NCBI GenBank assembly: GCA_016295895.1 | Contig: JAEDKI010000015.1 | Location: 1 to 18,082 of the forward strand | Length of the DNA: 18,082 nucleotides | Reading direction: 5' to 3' | DNA from: Clostridiaceae bacterium | Lineage (GTDB): Bacteria > Bacillota > Clostridia > Oscillospirales > Acutalibacteraceae | Shown here: piece after piece, positions 7,419 through 16,700 of the stretch | Layout of the letters: each line of letters begins with the position of its first letter | Position numbering within the stretch: the first letter of the stretch is position 1 | Program-made: the position numbers and the translations under genes | Notes under the pieces: model-generated | What the model was told of the DNA's origin: nothing | The model's input: only the letters and a program-made list of their open reading frames with translations | Databases searched by the model: none

Positions 7419-8129
7419 ATGAAACCGGTTTATAAAAGAATCCTGCTCAAGCTCAGCGGCGAGGTGCTTGCAGGCGGCAAGGGTCACGGATTCGACTTTG
7501 AAACAATCAACTCAATCTGCGGTGCAGTCAGCGAAATAACAAAGCTCGGCGTTGAGGTCGGTCTTGTTGTCGGAGGCGGCAATTTCTGGAGAGGCCGTTC
7601 AGGCGGCAATATGGACAGAACGAGAGCCGACCACATCGGAATGCTCGCAACGGTTATGAACTCTCTTGCGCTTGCAGACTCTCTCGAACAGCTTGGCGTT
7701 TCCGTCAGGGTTCAGACGGCAATCGAGATGCATCAGATAGCCGAGACATATATCAGAAACAGAGCGGTTCGTCACCTTGAAAAGGGCAGGGTAGTCATTT
7801 TTGCGAGCGGAACGGGCAACCCGTTTTTCTCAACGGACACCTGTGCGGCGCTCAGAGCGGCAGAAATCAAGGCGGATATCATTTTTAAGGCAACGAATGT
7901 TGACGGCGTTTACGACAAGGATCCCAATAAGTTCCCCGACGCAGTGAAATATGATGTTGTCACCCACAGCGAAGTTCTTGAAAAGGACTTAAAGGTCATG
8001 GATTCAACGGCAGCTTCACTTTGCCGTGATAATAACATTCCGATTCTCGTTTTCAATCTTGAAGACCCGCAGAACATAGTTAAAGCGGTTCTCGGCGAAA
8101 ATATCGGAACAATAGTCAAGGAGGGTTAA
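7419..8129 (+). CDS. pyrH: UMP kinase
   Basis: Phosphorylates UMP to UDP with ATP in pyrimidine nucleotide synthesis; a hexameric cytoplasmic enzyme of the amino acid kinase fold. At 236 residues it has the usual bacterial length. Visible family motifs in order: KLSGE (11-15), the glycine loop GGGNFWRG, RADHIGMLAT, GTGNPFFSTDT with the following ALRA, DGVYDKDP and MDSTAASLCRDN. It is unrelated to the eukaryotic UMP/CMP kinases. The start is set by AAGGCGGTG at 7405-7413, one base off the ideal ribosome site and five bases from the ATG. It is the first gene of the operon; frr begins four bases after its stop, and the frr ribosome site lies inside the last pyrH codons. Identification is secure. 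Confidence 0.97.
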   Translation: MKPVYKRILLKLSGEVLAGGKGHGFDFETINSICGAVSEITKLGVEVGLVVGGGNFWRGRSGGNMDRTRADHIGMLATVMNSLALADSLEQLGVSVRVQTAIEMHQIAETYIRNRAVRHLEKGRVVIFASGTGNPFFSTDTCAALRAAEIKADIIFKATNVDGVYDKDPNKFPDAVKYDVVTHSEVLEKDLKVMDSTAASLCRDNNIPILVFNLEDPQNIVKAVLGENIGTIVKEG

Positions 8130-8133
8130 ACCT

Positions 8134-8688
8134 ATGGAAAAAGTTTTTGCAGCAGCAGAAGAAAAAATGGGCAAGACCGTCAGCGTTCTCAGCGCTGAAT
8201 ATGCAGCAATCAGAGCCGGCAGAGCCAATGCCTCGGTTCTCGATAAAATTAAAGTTGATTATTACGGAACTCCCACTCCCATTAATCAGATGGCGGCGGT
8301 TTCCGTTGCCGAAGCAAGAATTCTGACAATTCAGCCTTGGGATACTTCAACGCTCCATGCGATCGAAAAGGCAATCCAGACTTCCGATATCGGCATCAAT
8401 CCTCAGAATGACGGCAGAATCATCCGCCTTGTATTCCCTCAGCTTACAGAGGAGCGCCGCAAGGAGCTTTGCAAGGATGTCAAGAATATGGCTGAGGATG
8501 CAAGAATCGCCGTTCGTTCGATAAGAAGAGACTGCATTGATAAGGTCAAGAAGATGGAAAAGGCTTCCGAAATAACTGAAGATGACCTTAAAGTTGCAGA
8601 AAAGAAAATTCAAGACAAGACCGATAAATTCATCAAGGATATCGACAAGCTTTCGGCTGAGAAAGAAAAGGATATCATGGAAATCTGA
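8134..8688 (+). CDS. frr: Ribosome recycling factor
   Basis: Works with EF-G to split post-termination ribosomes from mRNA. The 184-residue length is typical. The sequence shows the RRF pattern: an N-terminal helix, then RAGRANASVLDKIKVDYYG, TPINQMA, the Q-P-W-D segment (TIQPWDTS), then GINPQNDG and IRLVFPQLTEERR, and a long charged C-terminal helix rich in Lys and Glu. It pairs with pyrH in most Firmicutes, and the same order holds here. AAGGAGGG at 8118-8125 gives a near-ideal ribosome site that overlaps the pyrH stop, so translation is probably coupled. A hairpin follows its stop codon. Confidence 0.97.
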   Translation: MEKVFAAAEEKMGKTVSVLSAEYAAIRAGRANASVLDKIKVDYYGTPTPINQMAAVSVAEARILTIQPWDTSTLHAIEKAIQTSDIGINPQNDGRIIRLVFPQLTEERRKELCKDVKNMAEDARIAVRSIRRDCIDKVKKMEKASEITEDDLKVAEKKIQDKTDKFIKDIDKLSAEKEKDIMEI

Positions 8689-8694
8689 AAAATT

Positions 8695-8729
8695 GCAGGG
8701 GAGGCAGCCTGATGCGCCGCCTCCCCCGC
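8695..8729. terminator. GC-rich hairpin between frr and uppS, T-run only on the minus strand
   Basis: Arms 8695-8705 (GCAGGGGAGGC) and 8719-8729 pair over 11 positions with one mismatch; two further pairs can form inside. On the plus strand no T-run follows (ATGGCATTAAAA), so it should at most slow or partly stop operon transcription. On the minus strand it is followed by AATTTTT, the form of an intrinsic terminator acting on antisense RNA. Confidence 0.55.
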
Positions 8730-8764
8730 ATGGCATTAAAATTTAAAGGAGAACGGCGGCTGAA

Positions 8765-9496
8765 ATGACAAAGGAAAACCTTGAAAACATAAATCTGCCC
8801 CGACATATCGGCATTATCATGGACGGTAACGGCAGATGGGCAAAGCAAAGGGGACTCAAGAGAAGCGAAGGCCACAAGGCGGGAGCGCAGGTTTTTCGCA
8901 ATATCTGCAATTATGCCGAGGATATCGGCATTGAGTGCCTGACATTTTATGCTTTCTCAACCGAGAATTGGAAGCGGCCGGCAGAAGAAATTAACGCAAT
9001 AATGAATCTCTTCAGAGATTATCTCATGGAAGCGCAGGAAAAAGAGGAAGAAAATGAAGAAAAAGGGATGCGTATCCGATATATCGGAGAGCGCAGCGGT
9101 TTGCCCGAGGATATAGTCGGCATGATTGAGCAGCTTGAAAGCCTGTCTGCCGAAAAGCATAAAATAACCGTTAACCTTGCCGTAAATTACGGCGGCAGAG
9201 ACGAAATTATTCATGCAGTCAAAAAAATTGCAAAAAGGGTTGAAGCGGGTGAGCTTAAACCCGAGGACATAACACAGGAAGATATAGACGGCAATCTGTT
9301 CACCGCAGGCCTGCCCGATCCCGATTTGATTATCAGACCGAGCGGGGAATACCGTCTTTCCAATTTCCTTATCTGGCAGTCGGCTTATTCGGAATTTTGG
9401 TTTTCAAACATTCTGTGGCCGGACTTTACACCTGATGATCTGGATAAGGCGATTATAGATTACAGCAAAAGAAACAGGCGCTTCGGCGGAGTCTGA
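8765..9496 (+). CDS. uppS: Undecaprenyl diphosphate synthase (cis-prenyltransferase)
   Basis: Extends farnesyl diphosphate with eight isopentenyl diphosphates to make undecaprenyl diphosphate, the lipid carrier for peptidoglycan and other wall polymers; membrane-associated. The 243 residues carry the full family signature: HIGIIMDGNGRWAKQRG (14-30) with catalytic Asp20, FYAFSTENWKRP, NYGGRDEI, and the C-terminal DPDLIIRPSGEYRLSNF and FLIWQSAYSEFWF. The chain-length region (the EKEEENEEKG stretch) is unusually acidic. The ribosome site AAAGGAGA at 8745-8752 is 12 bases from the ATG, rather long, but no nearer in-frame start fits the family N-terminus. It draws on the same isoprenoid pool that Dxr and IspG supply further along this operon. 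Confidence 0.97.
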   Translation: MTKENLENINLPRHIGIIMDGNGRWAKQRGLKRSEGHKAGAQVFRNICNYAEDIGIECLTFYAFSTENWKRPAEEINAIMNLFRDYLMEAQEKEEENEEKGMRIRYIGERSGLPEDIVGMIEQLESLSAEKHKITVNLAVNYGGRDEIIHAVKKIAKRVEAGELKPEDITQEDIDGNLFTAGLPDPDLIIRPSGEYRLSNFLIWQSAYSEFWFSNILWPDFTPDDLDKAIIDYSKRNRRFGGV

Positions 9497-9535
9497 TTTC
9501 CGACCGAGCAGAAATAATAACGGCAGGGAGGCGGT

Positions 9536-9580
9536 TTGAAAAATCTGTATATCAAAAAATATAATTCAGAATGTGAGTGA
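9536..9580 (+). CDS. Possible 14-codon mini-ORF ahead of cdsA
   Basis: AGGGAGG at 9525-9531 precedes a TTG (9536) that opens 14 codons (MKNLYIKKYNSECE if TTG is read as Met) ending in TGA at 9578-9580. It is in the same frame as cdsA and stops six bases before the cdsA ATG. cdsA itself has only a weak ribosome site (GTGAGTG region), so ribosomes may load here and restart. The four-base spacing to TTG is short, and nothing shows that the peptide matters. It may be a chance ORF. Confidence 0.25.
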   Translation: MKNLYIKKYNSECE

Positions 9581-9586
9581 AAAAAT

Positions 9587-10456
9587 ATGAAAGTCAGAAT
9601 AATAACGGGAGTTATCTCCGCTTTGTTTGCCATAACCTTGCTTGTTTTTACCGGTCTCGGTTTTTCAGGGCCTATGGGCGTTGCAATTTCAGCGTTTTCG
9701 GTAATCGCCGCCTATGAATTGATGCGAGTTTCAAAATGCAAAAACAAGCTGATGACCGTTTGCTCAATGGTTTTTGCGGGATTGGTTCCTTTCTATGCCG
9801 ATTTCGGGCTTAAGAAGTACATACCCATTCCTGCGAGCGTGTTAATAATCTGCTATGTAATTGCAATGCTGATAATAATGCTCAAATATTATGACATAAC
9901 GAAGTTTGAGCACACAACGCTTGCTTTATTCGGCTCAATCGCAGTTCCTTGCTCTCTGAGTCTGATTTTTGAGGTCAGAAATCTCAGCGTTGAGTTTCCT
10001 CAGTATTTTCAGCGTTCACATTGCGTATTTTTCATTCTTTGCGCAATGTATGCGGCATGGCTCTGCGACACATTTGCATATTTCATCGGCAGCAAGTTCG
10101 GCAAGCGTAAGCTTGCTCCCAAAATCAGCCCCAAGAAATCAATTGAGGGAGCTGTTGCGGGAGTTGTCGGAACAACCGTTGTTGCCGTTATCACGTATTT
10201 CATCTGCGATCATTTCTATTTCAGACTTGACACGGTAAATGTCTGGATGGTTATCTTATCGATGCTGTTCCTGACGGTTCTCGGCATGTGCGGAGACCTT
10301 TCCGCCTCGGTTATCAAGAGAAACTACGGCGAAAAGGATTTCGGCAATCTTTTCCCCGGTCACGGAGGAGTGCTTGACAGAATCGACAGTTTCCTTTTCA
10401 CAATGCCGGGTATGTATGTGATTCTTCAGATCGGCATTGCCATTGCAGGAAAATAA
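9587..10456 (+). CDS. cdsA: Phosphatidate cytidylyltransferase (CDP-diglyceride synthase)
   Basis: Makes CDP-diacylglycerol from phosphatidic acid and CTP, the branch-point precursor of the bacterial phospholipids; an integral membrane enzyme. The 289 residues contain about eight hydrophobic segments spread along the chain. Near the C-terminus (about 236-268) is the CDP-synthase signature: GDLSASVIKRNYGEKDFG, then PGHGGVLDRIDS, with the metal and substrate acidic residues in place. An upstream DTFAYFIGSKFGKRKLAPKI segment is also family-typical. The start MKVRIITG fits the usual CdsA N-terminus, although its ribosome site is poor; see the mini-ORF just upstream. It lies between uppS and dxr, the common Firmicute order. 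Confidence 0.96.
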   Translation: MKVRIITGVISALFAITLLVFTGLGFSGPMGVAISAFSVIAAYELMRVSKCKNKLMTVCSMVFAGLVPFYADFGLKKYIPIPASVLIICYVIAMLIIMLKYYDITKFEHTTLALFGSIAVPCSLSLIFEVRNLSVEFPQYFQRSHCVFFILCAMYAAWLCDTFAYFIGSKFGKRKLAPKISPKKSIEGAVAGVVGTTVVAVITYFICDHFYFRLDTVNVWMVILSMLFLTVLGMCGDLSASVIKRNYGEKDFGNLFPGHGGVLDRIDSFLFTMPGMYVILQIGIAIAGK

Positions 10457-10479
10457 TTAATTGAGGGACTTGATGTTTA

Positions 10480-11625
10480 ATGGCAAAAACGCTCTCCGTT
10501 CTCGGTTCAACGGGTTCTATCGGAGTTCAGGCGCTTGAGGTTGCTCAGCTTTCGGGCTATGAGATAACGGCGCTGACCGCAAACCGAAGCACGGATATTC
10601 TTGAGGAGCAGATACGGAAATTTCATCCGAGTTTTGCGGCAGTTGCCGATGAAAAATCGGCGGCGGATTTGAAAATAAAGGTTGCCGACACCGAAACAAA
10701 GGTGCTCTCTGGCGCAAAGGGCGTTGAGGAGTGCGCCGCCTGCGGAGCGGATGTTGTTCTTAACAGCATTGTCGGCATTGCGGGGCTTGCCCCGACCCTT
10801 GCGGCAATTGAGGCAGGCAGTAAAATTGCGCTTGCCAACAAAGAAACCCTTGTTGCGGGCGGAAAGCTTGTTATCGCCTCTGCGGCAGAAAAGGGAGTTC
10901 CGATTTTGCCTGTTGACAGCGAGCATTCGGCGATTTTTCAGTCGATGCAGGGCTGTCGGGATAAAAAACAGATAAAAAGACTGATTTTAACTGCTTCGGG
11001 TGGTCCGTTTTTCGGCAAAACACGCAAAGAGCTTGAAAATGTAACCCCCGAGCAGGCTCTCAGGCATCCGAATTGGAGCATGGGTGCAAAAATAACCATC
11101 GATTCCGCTACAATGATGAACAAGGGGCTGGAGCTTATCGAAGCGGCATGGCTTTTCGGAGTTAAAGCGGCGGATATCGATATTCTTGTTCACAGGCAGA
11201 GCATAGTTCATTCCCTTGTGGAATATATCGATAATTCGGTTATCGCTCAGCTCGGCGTGCCCGATATGAGAATTCCGATTCAGTATGCTCTGACCTATCC
11301 CGACAGGGCTGAAAGCCCTGTCAGTCAGCTTGACCTTGCAAAGGCGGCAACGCTGACCTTTGAGCGGCCGGATTACGAAACTTTCGGCTGCATAAACCTT
11401 TGCAGAACTGCTTTTGAAAAGGGCGGGCTTTACCCTGCGGCGGTAAATGCGGCAAATGAGAAAGCCAACGAGCTTTTCAGATGCGGCAAGATCAGATTTC
11501 TTGATATTGAGAGGGCTGTTGAGGCGGCGTTTGATTGCGTCGATAATGTTTCGGATTATACGCTTGAACAGGTTTTTGAGACCGACAGAGCAGTAAGAGC
11601 CGAAACGGAAAGGTTGTTCTTATGA
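10480..11625 (+). CDS. dxr: 1-deoxy-D-xylulose 5-phosphate reductoisomerase
   Basis: Second step of the MEP isoprenoid pathway: rearranges and reduces DXP to 2-C-methyl-D-erythritol 4-phosphate with NADPH; the known fosmidomycin target. The 381 residues show the NADPH loop LGSTGSIG (8-15), LANKETLV, the metal-binding VDSEH with Asp146 and Glu148, the HPNWSMG loop, NKGLE with metal ligand Glu218, and RQSIVHSLVEY and LGVPDMRIPIQYAL later. All key active-site residues are present. The start has a GAGGG site at 10463-10467, 12 bases ahead; an ATG at 10473 is out of frame. The stop overlaps the rseP start as ATGA (11622-11625), a sign of translational coupling. Confidence 0.97.
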   Translation: MAKTLSVLGSTGSIGVQALEVAQLSGYEITALTANRSTDILEEQIRKFHPSFAAVADEKSAADLKIKVADTETKVLSGAKGVEECAACGADVVLNSIVGIAGLAPTLAAIEAGSKIALANKETLVAGGKLVIASAAEKGVPILPVDSEHSAIFQSMQGCRDKKQIKRLILTASGGPFFGKTRKELENVTPEQALRHPNWSMGAKITIDSATMMNKGLELIEAAWLFGVKAADIDILVHRQSIVHSLVEYIDNSVIAQLGVPDMRIPIQYALTYPDRAESPVSQLDLAKAATLTFERPDYETFGCINLCRTAFEKGGLYPAAVNAANEKANELFRCGKIRFLDIERAVEAAFDCVDNVSDYTLEQVFETDRAVRAETERLFL

Positions 11626-12704
11626 AGATTATTTCATTAATCAGCGTCGGAGCTGTGTGGGGAAAAGTCTGGCCGATACTTTTGGGAATACTGTTTTTCG
11701 GCTTTATTATTATTTTCCATGAGCTCGGTCATTTCATTTTTGCAAAGCTGTTTAAGGTTCAGGTCAACGAATTTTCAATCGGAATGGGTCCCTGCCTTTT
11801 CAGAAAAAGAAAGGGTGAAACCAAGTATTGTCTGAGGCTTTTCCCGATAGGCGGCTATGTCAGCATGGAGGGCGAGGATGAGGACAGCGACAATGAAAGA
11901 GCCTTCTGCAACAAGCCTGCATGGCAGCGTTTTATTATCATTGCCGCAGGTGCAACAGTCAATATAATCATGGGTATCATTATTGTTTCAATAATGCTCA
12001 GCCAGAGCGACCTTATCGGCACTCCGCAGATTCATTCGTTTGATGAAGCCGCAGTCAGCAACAGCTACGGGCTTCAGGTCAAGGATAAAATAAAGAAAAT
12101 CAACGGAAAACGGGTTTTCTCCGAGCAGGATATCGGATATCTGATGTCAAGGGACGGCGACGGAGCCATTGATTTTGTGGTTGAAAGAGACGGAGCTTTG
12201 ACCGAGCTTGACGGCGTTAAATTTCAGACCGTCGAGAAAGACGGCAAGCTCACAATAATTTATGATTTTATTATTGTCGGCGTTGAGCCGAACTTTTTGA
12301 ATGTGGTCAAAAACTCATTCAGCGAATCGATTTCAATAGCGAGAATTGTTTGGCTGAGTCTGAGCGACCTTTTGACGGGTCAATACGGCCTGAGCGATAT
12401 TTCCGGCCCGATAGGTATTGTTACCAACATTGCCGACATGGCTCAGACGGCAACCAAAGAGACGGATTATACCGTTCTTTTGTGGTTCTTGGCTGTGATT
12501 GCGATAAATGTCGGTCTTTTCAATCTTCTTCCCGTTCCCGCACTTGACGGCGGCAGACTTTTCTTCCTGCTTATCGAAATAGTGTTCAGAAAGCCTGTTC
12601 CGAGAAAATACGAGGGCTGGGTTCACGCCATCGGGCTGTTTTTGCTTTTGGTGCTGATGGCGGTTGTGTCGTTCAGCGATATTATTAATCTTATCAGGAA
12701 ATAA
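11622..12704 (+). CDS. rseP: Site-2 intramembrane zinc metalloprotease RseP/RasP (M50B)
   Basis: Cuts substrates within the membrane, classically anti-sigma factors after a first cut outside, and cleared signal peptides. The 360 residues show HELGH at 33-37 in the first hydrophobic helix (zinc ligands His33 and His37, catalytic Glu34), the family segment VNEFSIGMGP, a second membrane helix near 105-125, a single PDZ domain at about 130-210, then NLLPVPALDGGR (301-312, zinc ligand Asp309) and a last membrane helix. One PDZ rather than the two of E. coli RseP is usual for Firmicute RasP. It overlaps dxr by four bases. Its own substrate is not in the window. In Bacillus subtilis the orthologue sits at this same place, before proS-polC. 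Confidence 0.96.
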   Translation: MKIISLISVGAVWGKVWPILLGILFFGFIIIFHELGHFIFAKLFKVQVNEFSIGMGPCLFRKRKGETKYCLRLFPIGGYVSMEGEDEDSDNERAFCNKPAWQRFIIIAAGATVNIIMGIIIVSIMLSQSDLIGTPQIHSFDEAAVSNSYGLQVKDKIKKINGKRVFSEQDIGYLMSRDGDGAIDFVVERDGALTELDGVKFQTVEKDGKLTIIYDFIIVGVEPNFLNVVKNSFSESISIARIVWLSLSDLLTGQYGLSDISGPIGIVTNIADMAQTATKETDYTVLLWFLAVIAINVGLFNLLPVPALDGGRLFFLLIEIVFRKPVPRKYEGWVHAIGLFLLLVLMAVVSFSDIINLIRK

Positions 12705-12721
12705 AGCCGGAGGCTTGATAT

Positions 12722-13777
12722 ATGGAAAGACGAAAGAGCAGACGGGTCAAGGTCGGCGGATTATTTATCGGCGGCGGAGAGAGAATAACCGTTCAGTCGA
12801 TGCTGAACCGACCCGCTTCTGATATTGAGGGCAGCGTCAGGCAGGCGGTCGAGCTTGAAAAGGCAGGCTGTGACATAATCAGAGCCGCCGTGCCCGATAT
12901 GGCGGCGGTGAAGCTTATCGAAAAGCTGAAAGAGAATCTGACCGTTCCCGTTGTTGCCGATATCCATTTTGATTACCGTCTTGCGCTTGAAAGCCTTGAA
13001 GCGGGGGTTGATAAAATAAGAATCAATCCCGGCAACATAGGTTCAATGGACAGAGTCAGAGCCGTTGCCTGCGCCTGCAAGGCAAGGCAGGTGCCGATTC
13101 GCATCGGCGTGAATTCTGGCTCGCTTGAGAAAGAACTCCTTGCAAAATACGGCTCACCCTGCGCCGAAGCATTGGCAGAGAGCGCAATGAATCATGCCGC
13201 CCTGCTCGAAAAATGCGATTTTAACGATATTGTGATTTCAATAAAATCATCGGATGTCAAGACGATGATAAAGGCATACCGCCTTGTTGCAGAAAGATGC
13301 GATTATCCGCTCCACCTCGGAGTTACCGAGGCGGGAACTCATAATATGGCGCTGATTAAATCGTCAATCGGAATCGGAAGCCTTTTGCTTGACGGAATCG
13401 GCGACACCATAAGAGTTTCAATGACCGACGACCCCGTTAACGAGGTTTCGGCGGCGTTCGGTATTCTCAAATCAATCGGGCTGAAAAACGATTGCCCGGA
13501 TATAGTTTCCTGCCCGACCTGCGGCAGAACCAAAATAAATCTTATCGCTCTTGCAAACGAGGTTGAAACAAGACTTTCGGGCTGTAAGAAGAATATTAAG
13601 GTTGCGGTTATGGGCTGTGCGGTCAACGGGCCGGGGGAAGCCAGAGAGGCGGATATCGGCATTGCGGGGGGAGACGGCTGTGCCCTGATTTTCAAAAAGG
13701 GCGAAATTGTATGTAAGGTCAGTGAAAATGAGGCGGTTGACAGGTTAATGGAGGAAATTGAACGCCTGCCGGATTAA
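12722..13777 (+). CDS. ispG: 4-hydroxy-3-methylbut-2-enyl diphosphate synthase
   Basis: Penultimate MEP-pathway enzyme: converts ME-cPP to HMBPP using a [4Fe-4S] cluster. The 351 residues match the bacterial one-chain form: an N-terminal TIM barrel (VKVGGLFIGGG..., VQSMLN, VADIHFDYRLAL, KIRINPGNIG, LHLGVTEAG) and a C-terminal cluster domain with Cys264 and Cys267 in SCPTCGRTKI, Cys299 and Glu306 in MGCAVNGPGE, then ADIGIAGG. These are the cluster ligands of the family. GGAGG at 12709-12713, eight bases before the ATG, sets the start. It shares the operon with dxr and with uppS, the consumer of the pathway's product. It occupies the place where B. subtilis has proS, an arrangement known from other Clostridia. 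Confidence 0.97.
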   Translation: MERRKSRRVKVGGLFIGGGERITVQSMLNRPASDIEGSVRQAVELEKAGCDIIRAAVPDMAAVKLIEKLKENLTVPVVADIHFDYRLALESLEAGVDKIRINPGNIGSMDRVRAVACACKARQVPIRIGVNSGSLEKELLAKYGSPCAEALAESAMNHAALLEKCDFNDIVISIKSSDVKTMIKAYRLVAERCDYPLHLGVTEAGTHNMALIKSSIGIGSLLLDGIGDTIRVSMTDDPVNEVSAAFGILKSIGLKNDCPDIVSCPTCGRTKINLIALANEVETRLSGCKKNIKVAVMGCAVNGPGEAREADIGIAGGDGCALIFKKGEIVCKVSENEAVDRLMEEIERLPD

Positions 13778-13799
13778 TCCGCCGATAAAGTGAGGAAAA

Positions 13800-16700
13800 A
13801 TGCAGAATAATATATTGGATTTTATAGGTGAATACTTAAGCGAGGGGCTGCGGGAAATTCTTTCCGGCGGCCTTGTTGAACATATAAATCTTGATGAGGA
13901 AAACATGAAGCTCGGCATAACAGCCGCATTTGACCGCTATATTGAGGATAAAAACATAATTCTTGTTCAGAACGAGGTAAAAAAAGCTTTGGGGCTGAAC
14001 AAGGTTACGGTTATTCCTCATTATCGGGCAGACGCTCTCGGAGAGCGGTGCGTTCCTCAGCTCATCAGAGCGTTAAAGGAGAATATTGCAACAGCTAACG
14101 GATTTTTGGAGAATTCAAAGTTTTCTTTTTCCGAGGATTTGCTTTCGGTCTCCGTATTAAACGGTGCGGACATTCTGAATGAATCCGGGGCAAAGGAATT
14201 CCTTTCAAAATATATCCGTGAGTGCTTCGGCGTTAATATCGCCGTTGAAATCAAAGGCGAGGGCTCGGCAAAGCTCGATTCGCCCGAATATGTTCAGATG
14301 CAGACTCAGGGAGTCAAGATAGAGGTTCCCGTTGCAGAAGAGCCGAAAAAGCCCAAGCCAAAGCGCAAGGAATATGACGATTTGCCGATATCCCTGACAA
14401 ATGCAAAGGTCATATACGGCAGTAAAATCAAATCAAAGCCTGTTCCGCTCAGCGGCGTTACGATTGAGGACGGAAACGTCACCGTCTGGGGCAGGATTTT
14501 TTCGCTTGACATTCGTGACACGAGAGACGGCAAAAGAAAAATTATCAATTTCAACATTACCGATAAGACAAATTCATATACAGTCAAGATTTTTGAAGCG
14601 GTTCAGAACTGCGAGATGCTTGTTGATAATCTCGCTAAAGATAAGACCGTTATGCTCAGAGGCCATGTTGAGTATGACGACTATATCAAAACATACTGCA
14701 TAAAAGCAAATTCCGTCATGCTGATTGATGAGCTTGAGGTTGAGGATACCGCCGAAGAAAAGCGTGTTGAGCTTCATATGCACACGAATATGTCGGCGAT
14801 GGACGGAATGACAAGCGCAAAGGATCTCGTTTCAAGGGCGGCGAAATGGGGTCACAAGGCTGTGGCGATAACCGACCACGGCGTTGTTCAGGCGTTCCCC
14901 GAGGCTGCGGCTGCCGCAAAGAAAAACGGAATCAAGGTCATATACGGCATGGAGGGCTACTATGTCGATGATTCCGTCAGAATCGTTACGGGCAAGTCGG
15001 ATATGCCGCTTGACGGAACGTTTATCGTTTTCGATGTTGAAACAACGGGTTTGAGAACCGACAGAGTCCGCCTGACGGAAATCGGAGCGGTAAAATACGA
15101 AAACGGAGCAGAAAGGTCGAGATTTCAGACCTTTGTTAACCCCGAAATGCCGATTCCGCCAAAAATCACGGAGCTTACGGGTATAACTAATGCCATGGTT
15201 GCTTCCGCTCCCAAAGAGGGAGAGGCGGTCAGAAAATTCTTTGAATTCTGCGGCGACGGAGTGCTTGTTGCCCATAACGCAAGCTTTGATACCAATGTTA
15301 TCAGATATGCCTGCCAAAGAAACGGCATTGAATATAAATATTCTCATATTGACACCCTCGTTATGGCTCAGAGCCTTGTTGAAGGAATAAAGAATTATAA
15401 GCTTGATTCGATTTCAAATTATTTCAAGCTTCCCAAATTTGACCATCACAGGGCGGACGAGGATGCAGGCGCACTTGCAAAAATCTTTGAAAAGCTTATC
15501 GAGCTTTGCGCCGAAAAGGGCGTTGAGCGGGTGTCGCAGATTGACGAAAAGATAAAACCGAACCCCAAACGCCTGCCTACCTATCATATAATTATTCTTG
15601 CGAAGAATAAAGTCGGCTTGAAGCATCTTTATCAGCTTATCACAAAGTCAAATCTTGAATACAGCTACCGTCATCCGAGAATCCCGAAAAGCGAGCTGCT
15701 TGCTCACAGGGAGGGTCTGATAATCGGCAGTGCGTGTGAAGCGGGTCAGCTTTATCAGGCTGTGTTCATGGGCGAGCCGAAGCAAAAGCTCATGGAGCTT
15801 GCCGAGGTTTATGACTATCTCGAAATTCAGCCCAACGGCAACAATATGTTTATGGTTCGTGACGGCAAGGTTGAATCCGAGGAAGAGCTTAACGAAATCA
15901 ACAGGCGGATAATTCACCTTGCCGATGAAATGGGTATTCCCGTTGTTGCAACGGGCGATGTTCACTTCATGGACGAAAGCAATAAAATTTTCAGAGAGAT
16001 TCTGATGGCGGGTCAGGGCTTCAAGGATTCCGCAGAGCAGGCTCCGCTTTATTTCAGAACCACTCAGGAAATGCTCAATGAGTTCGCATATCTCGGCGAG
16101 GAAACGGCAAAAGAGGTTGTAATAACCAATCCGAATCTTATTGCCGACATGTGCGAGGAGATAAAGCCCATTCCCGACGGAACATATCCGCCGAAGATTG
16201 AGGGCTCGGATGAGGAGCTTCGCAGGATCTGCTACGAAAGAATGCAGGATTATTACGGCAACCCCATGCCCGATTACATTAAAGAAAGGCTCGATAAGGA
16301 GCTTGATTCAATCATCAAAAACGGATTTGCCGTTCTTTATATTATCGCTCAGAAGCTTGTCTGGAACTCGATGGATCACGGCTATTATGTCGGCTCGAGA
16401 GGTTCGGTCGGCTCGTCATTCGTTGCTTTTGCGGCAGGTATTTCCGAGGTTAACCCGCTTGCGCCTCACTATATCTGCGAAAAATGCAAGCATTCCGAAT
16501 TTTTCCTTAACGGCGAATACGGTTCGGGCTTTGATATGCCCCCGAAGGACTGCCCGAACTGCCATGCTCCCATGCACAGAGACGGCCACGACATTCCGTT
16601 TGAAACCTTCCTCGGCTTCAACGGCGACAAGCAGCCCGATATCGACCTTAACTTTTCGGGCGAATATCAGTTCTATGCTCACAGATACACAGAGGAGCTT

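Noticed and set aside
7107..7487. 126-codon minus-strand ORF across the divergent gap
   Set aside because: Overlaps the start of pyrH, both promoters and the GH89 start; the composition reflects AT-rich intergenic DNA.
14832..15347. 171-codon minus-strand ORF within polC
   Set aside because: Antisense to the intact PHP and exonuclease motifs of PolC; a shadow frame.
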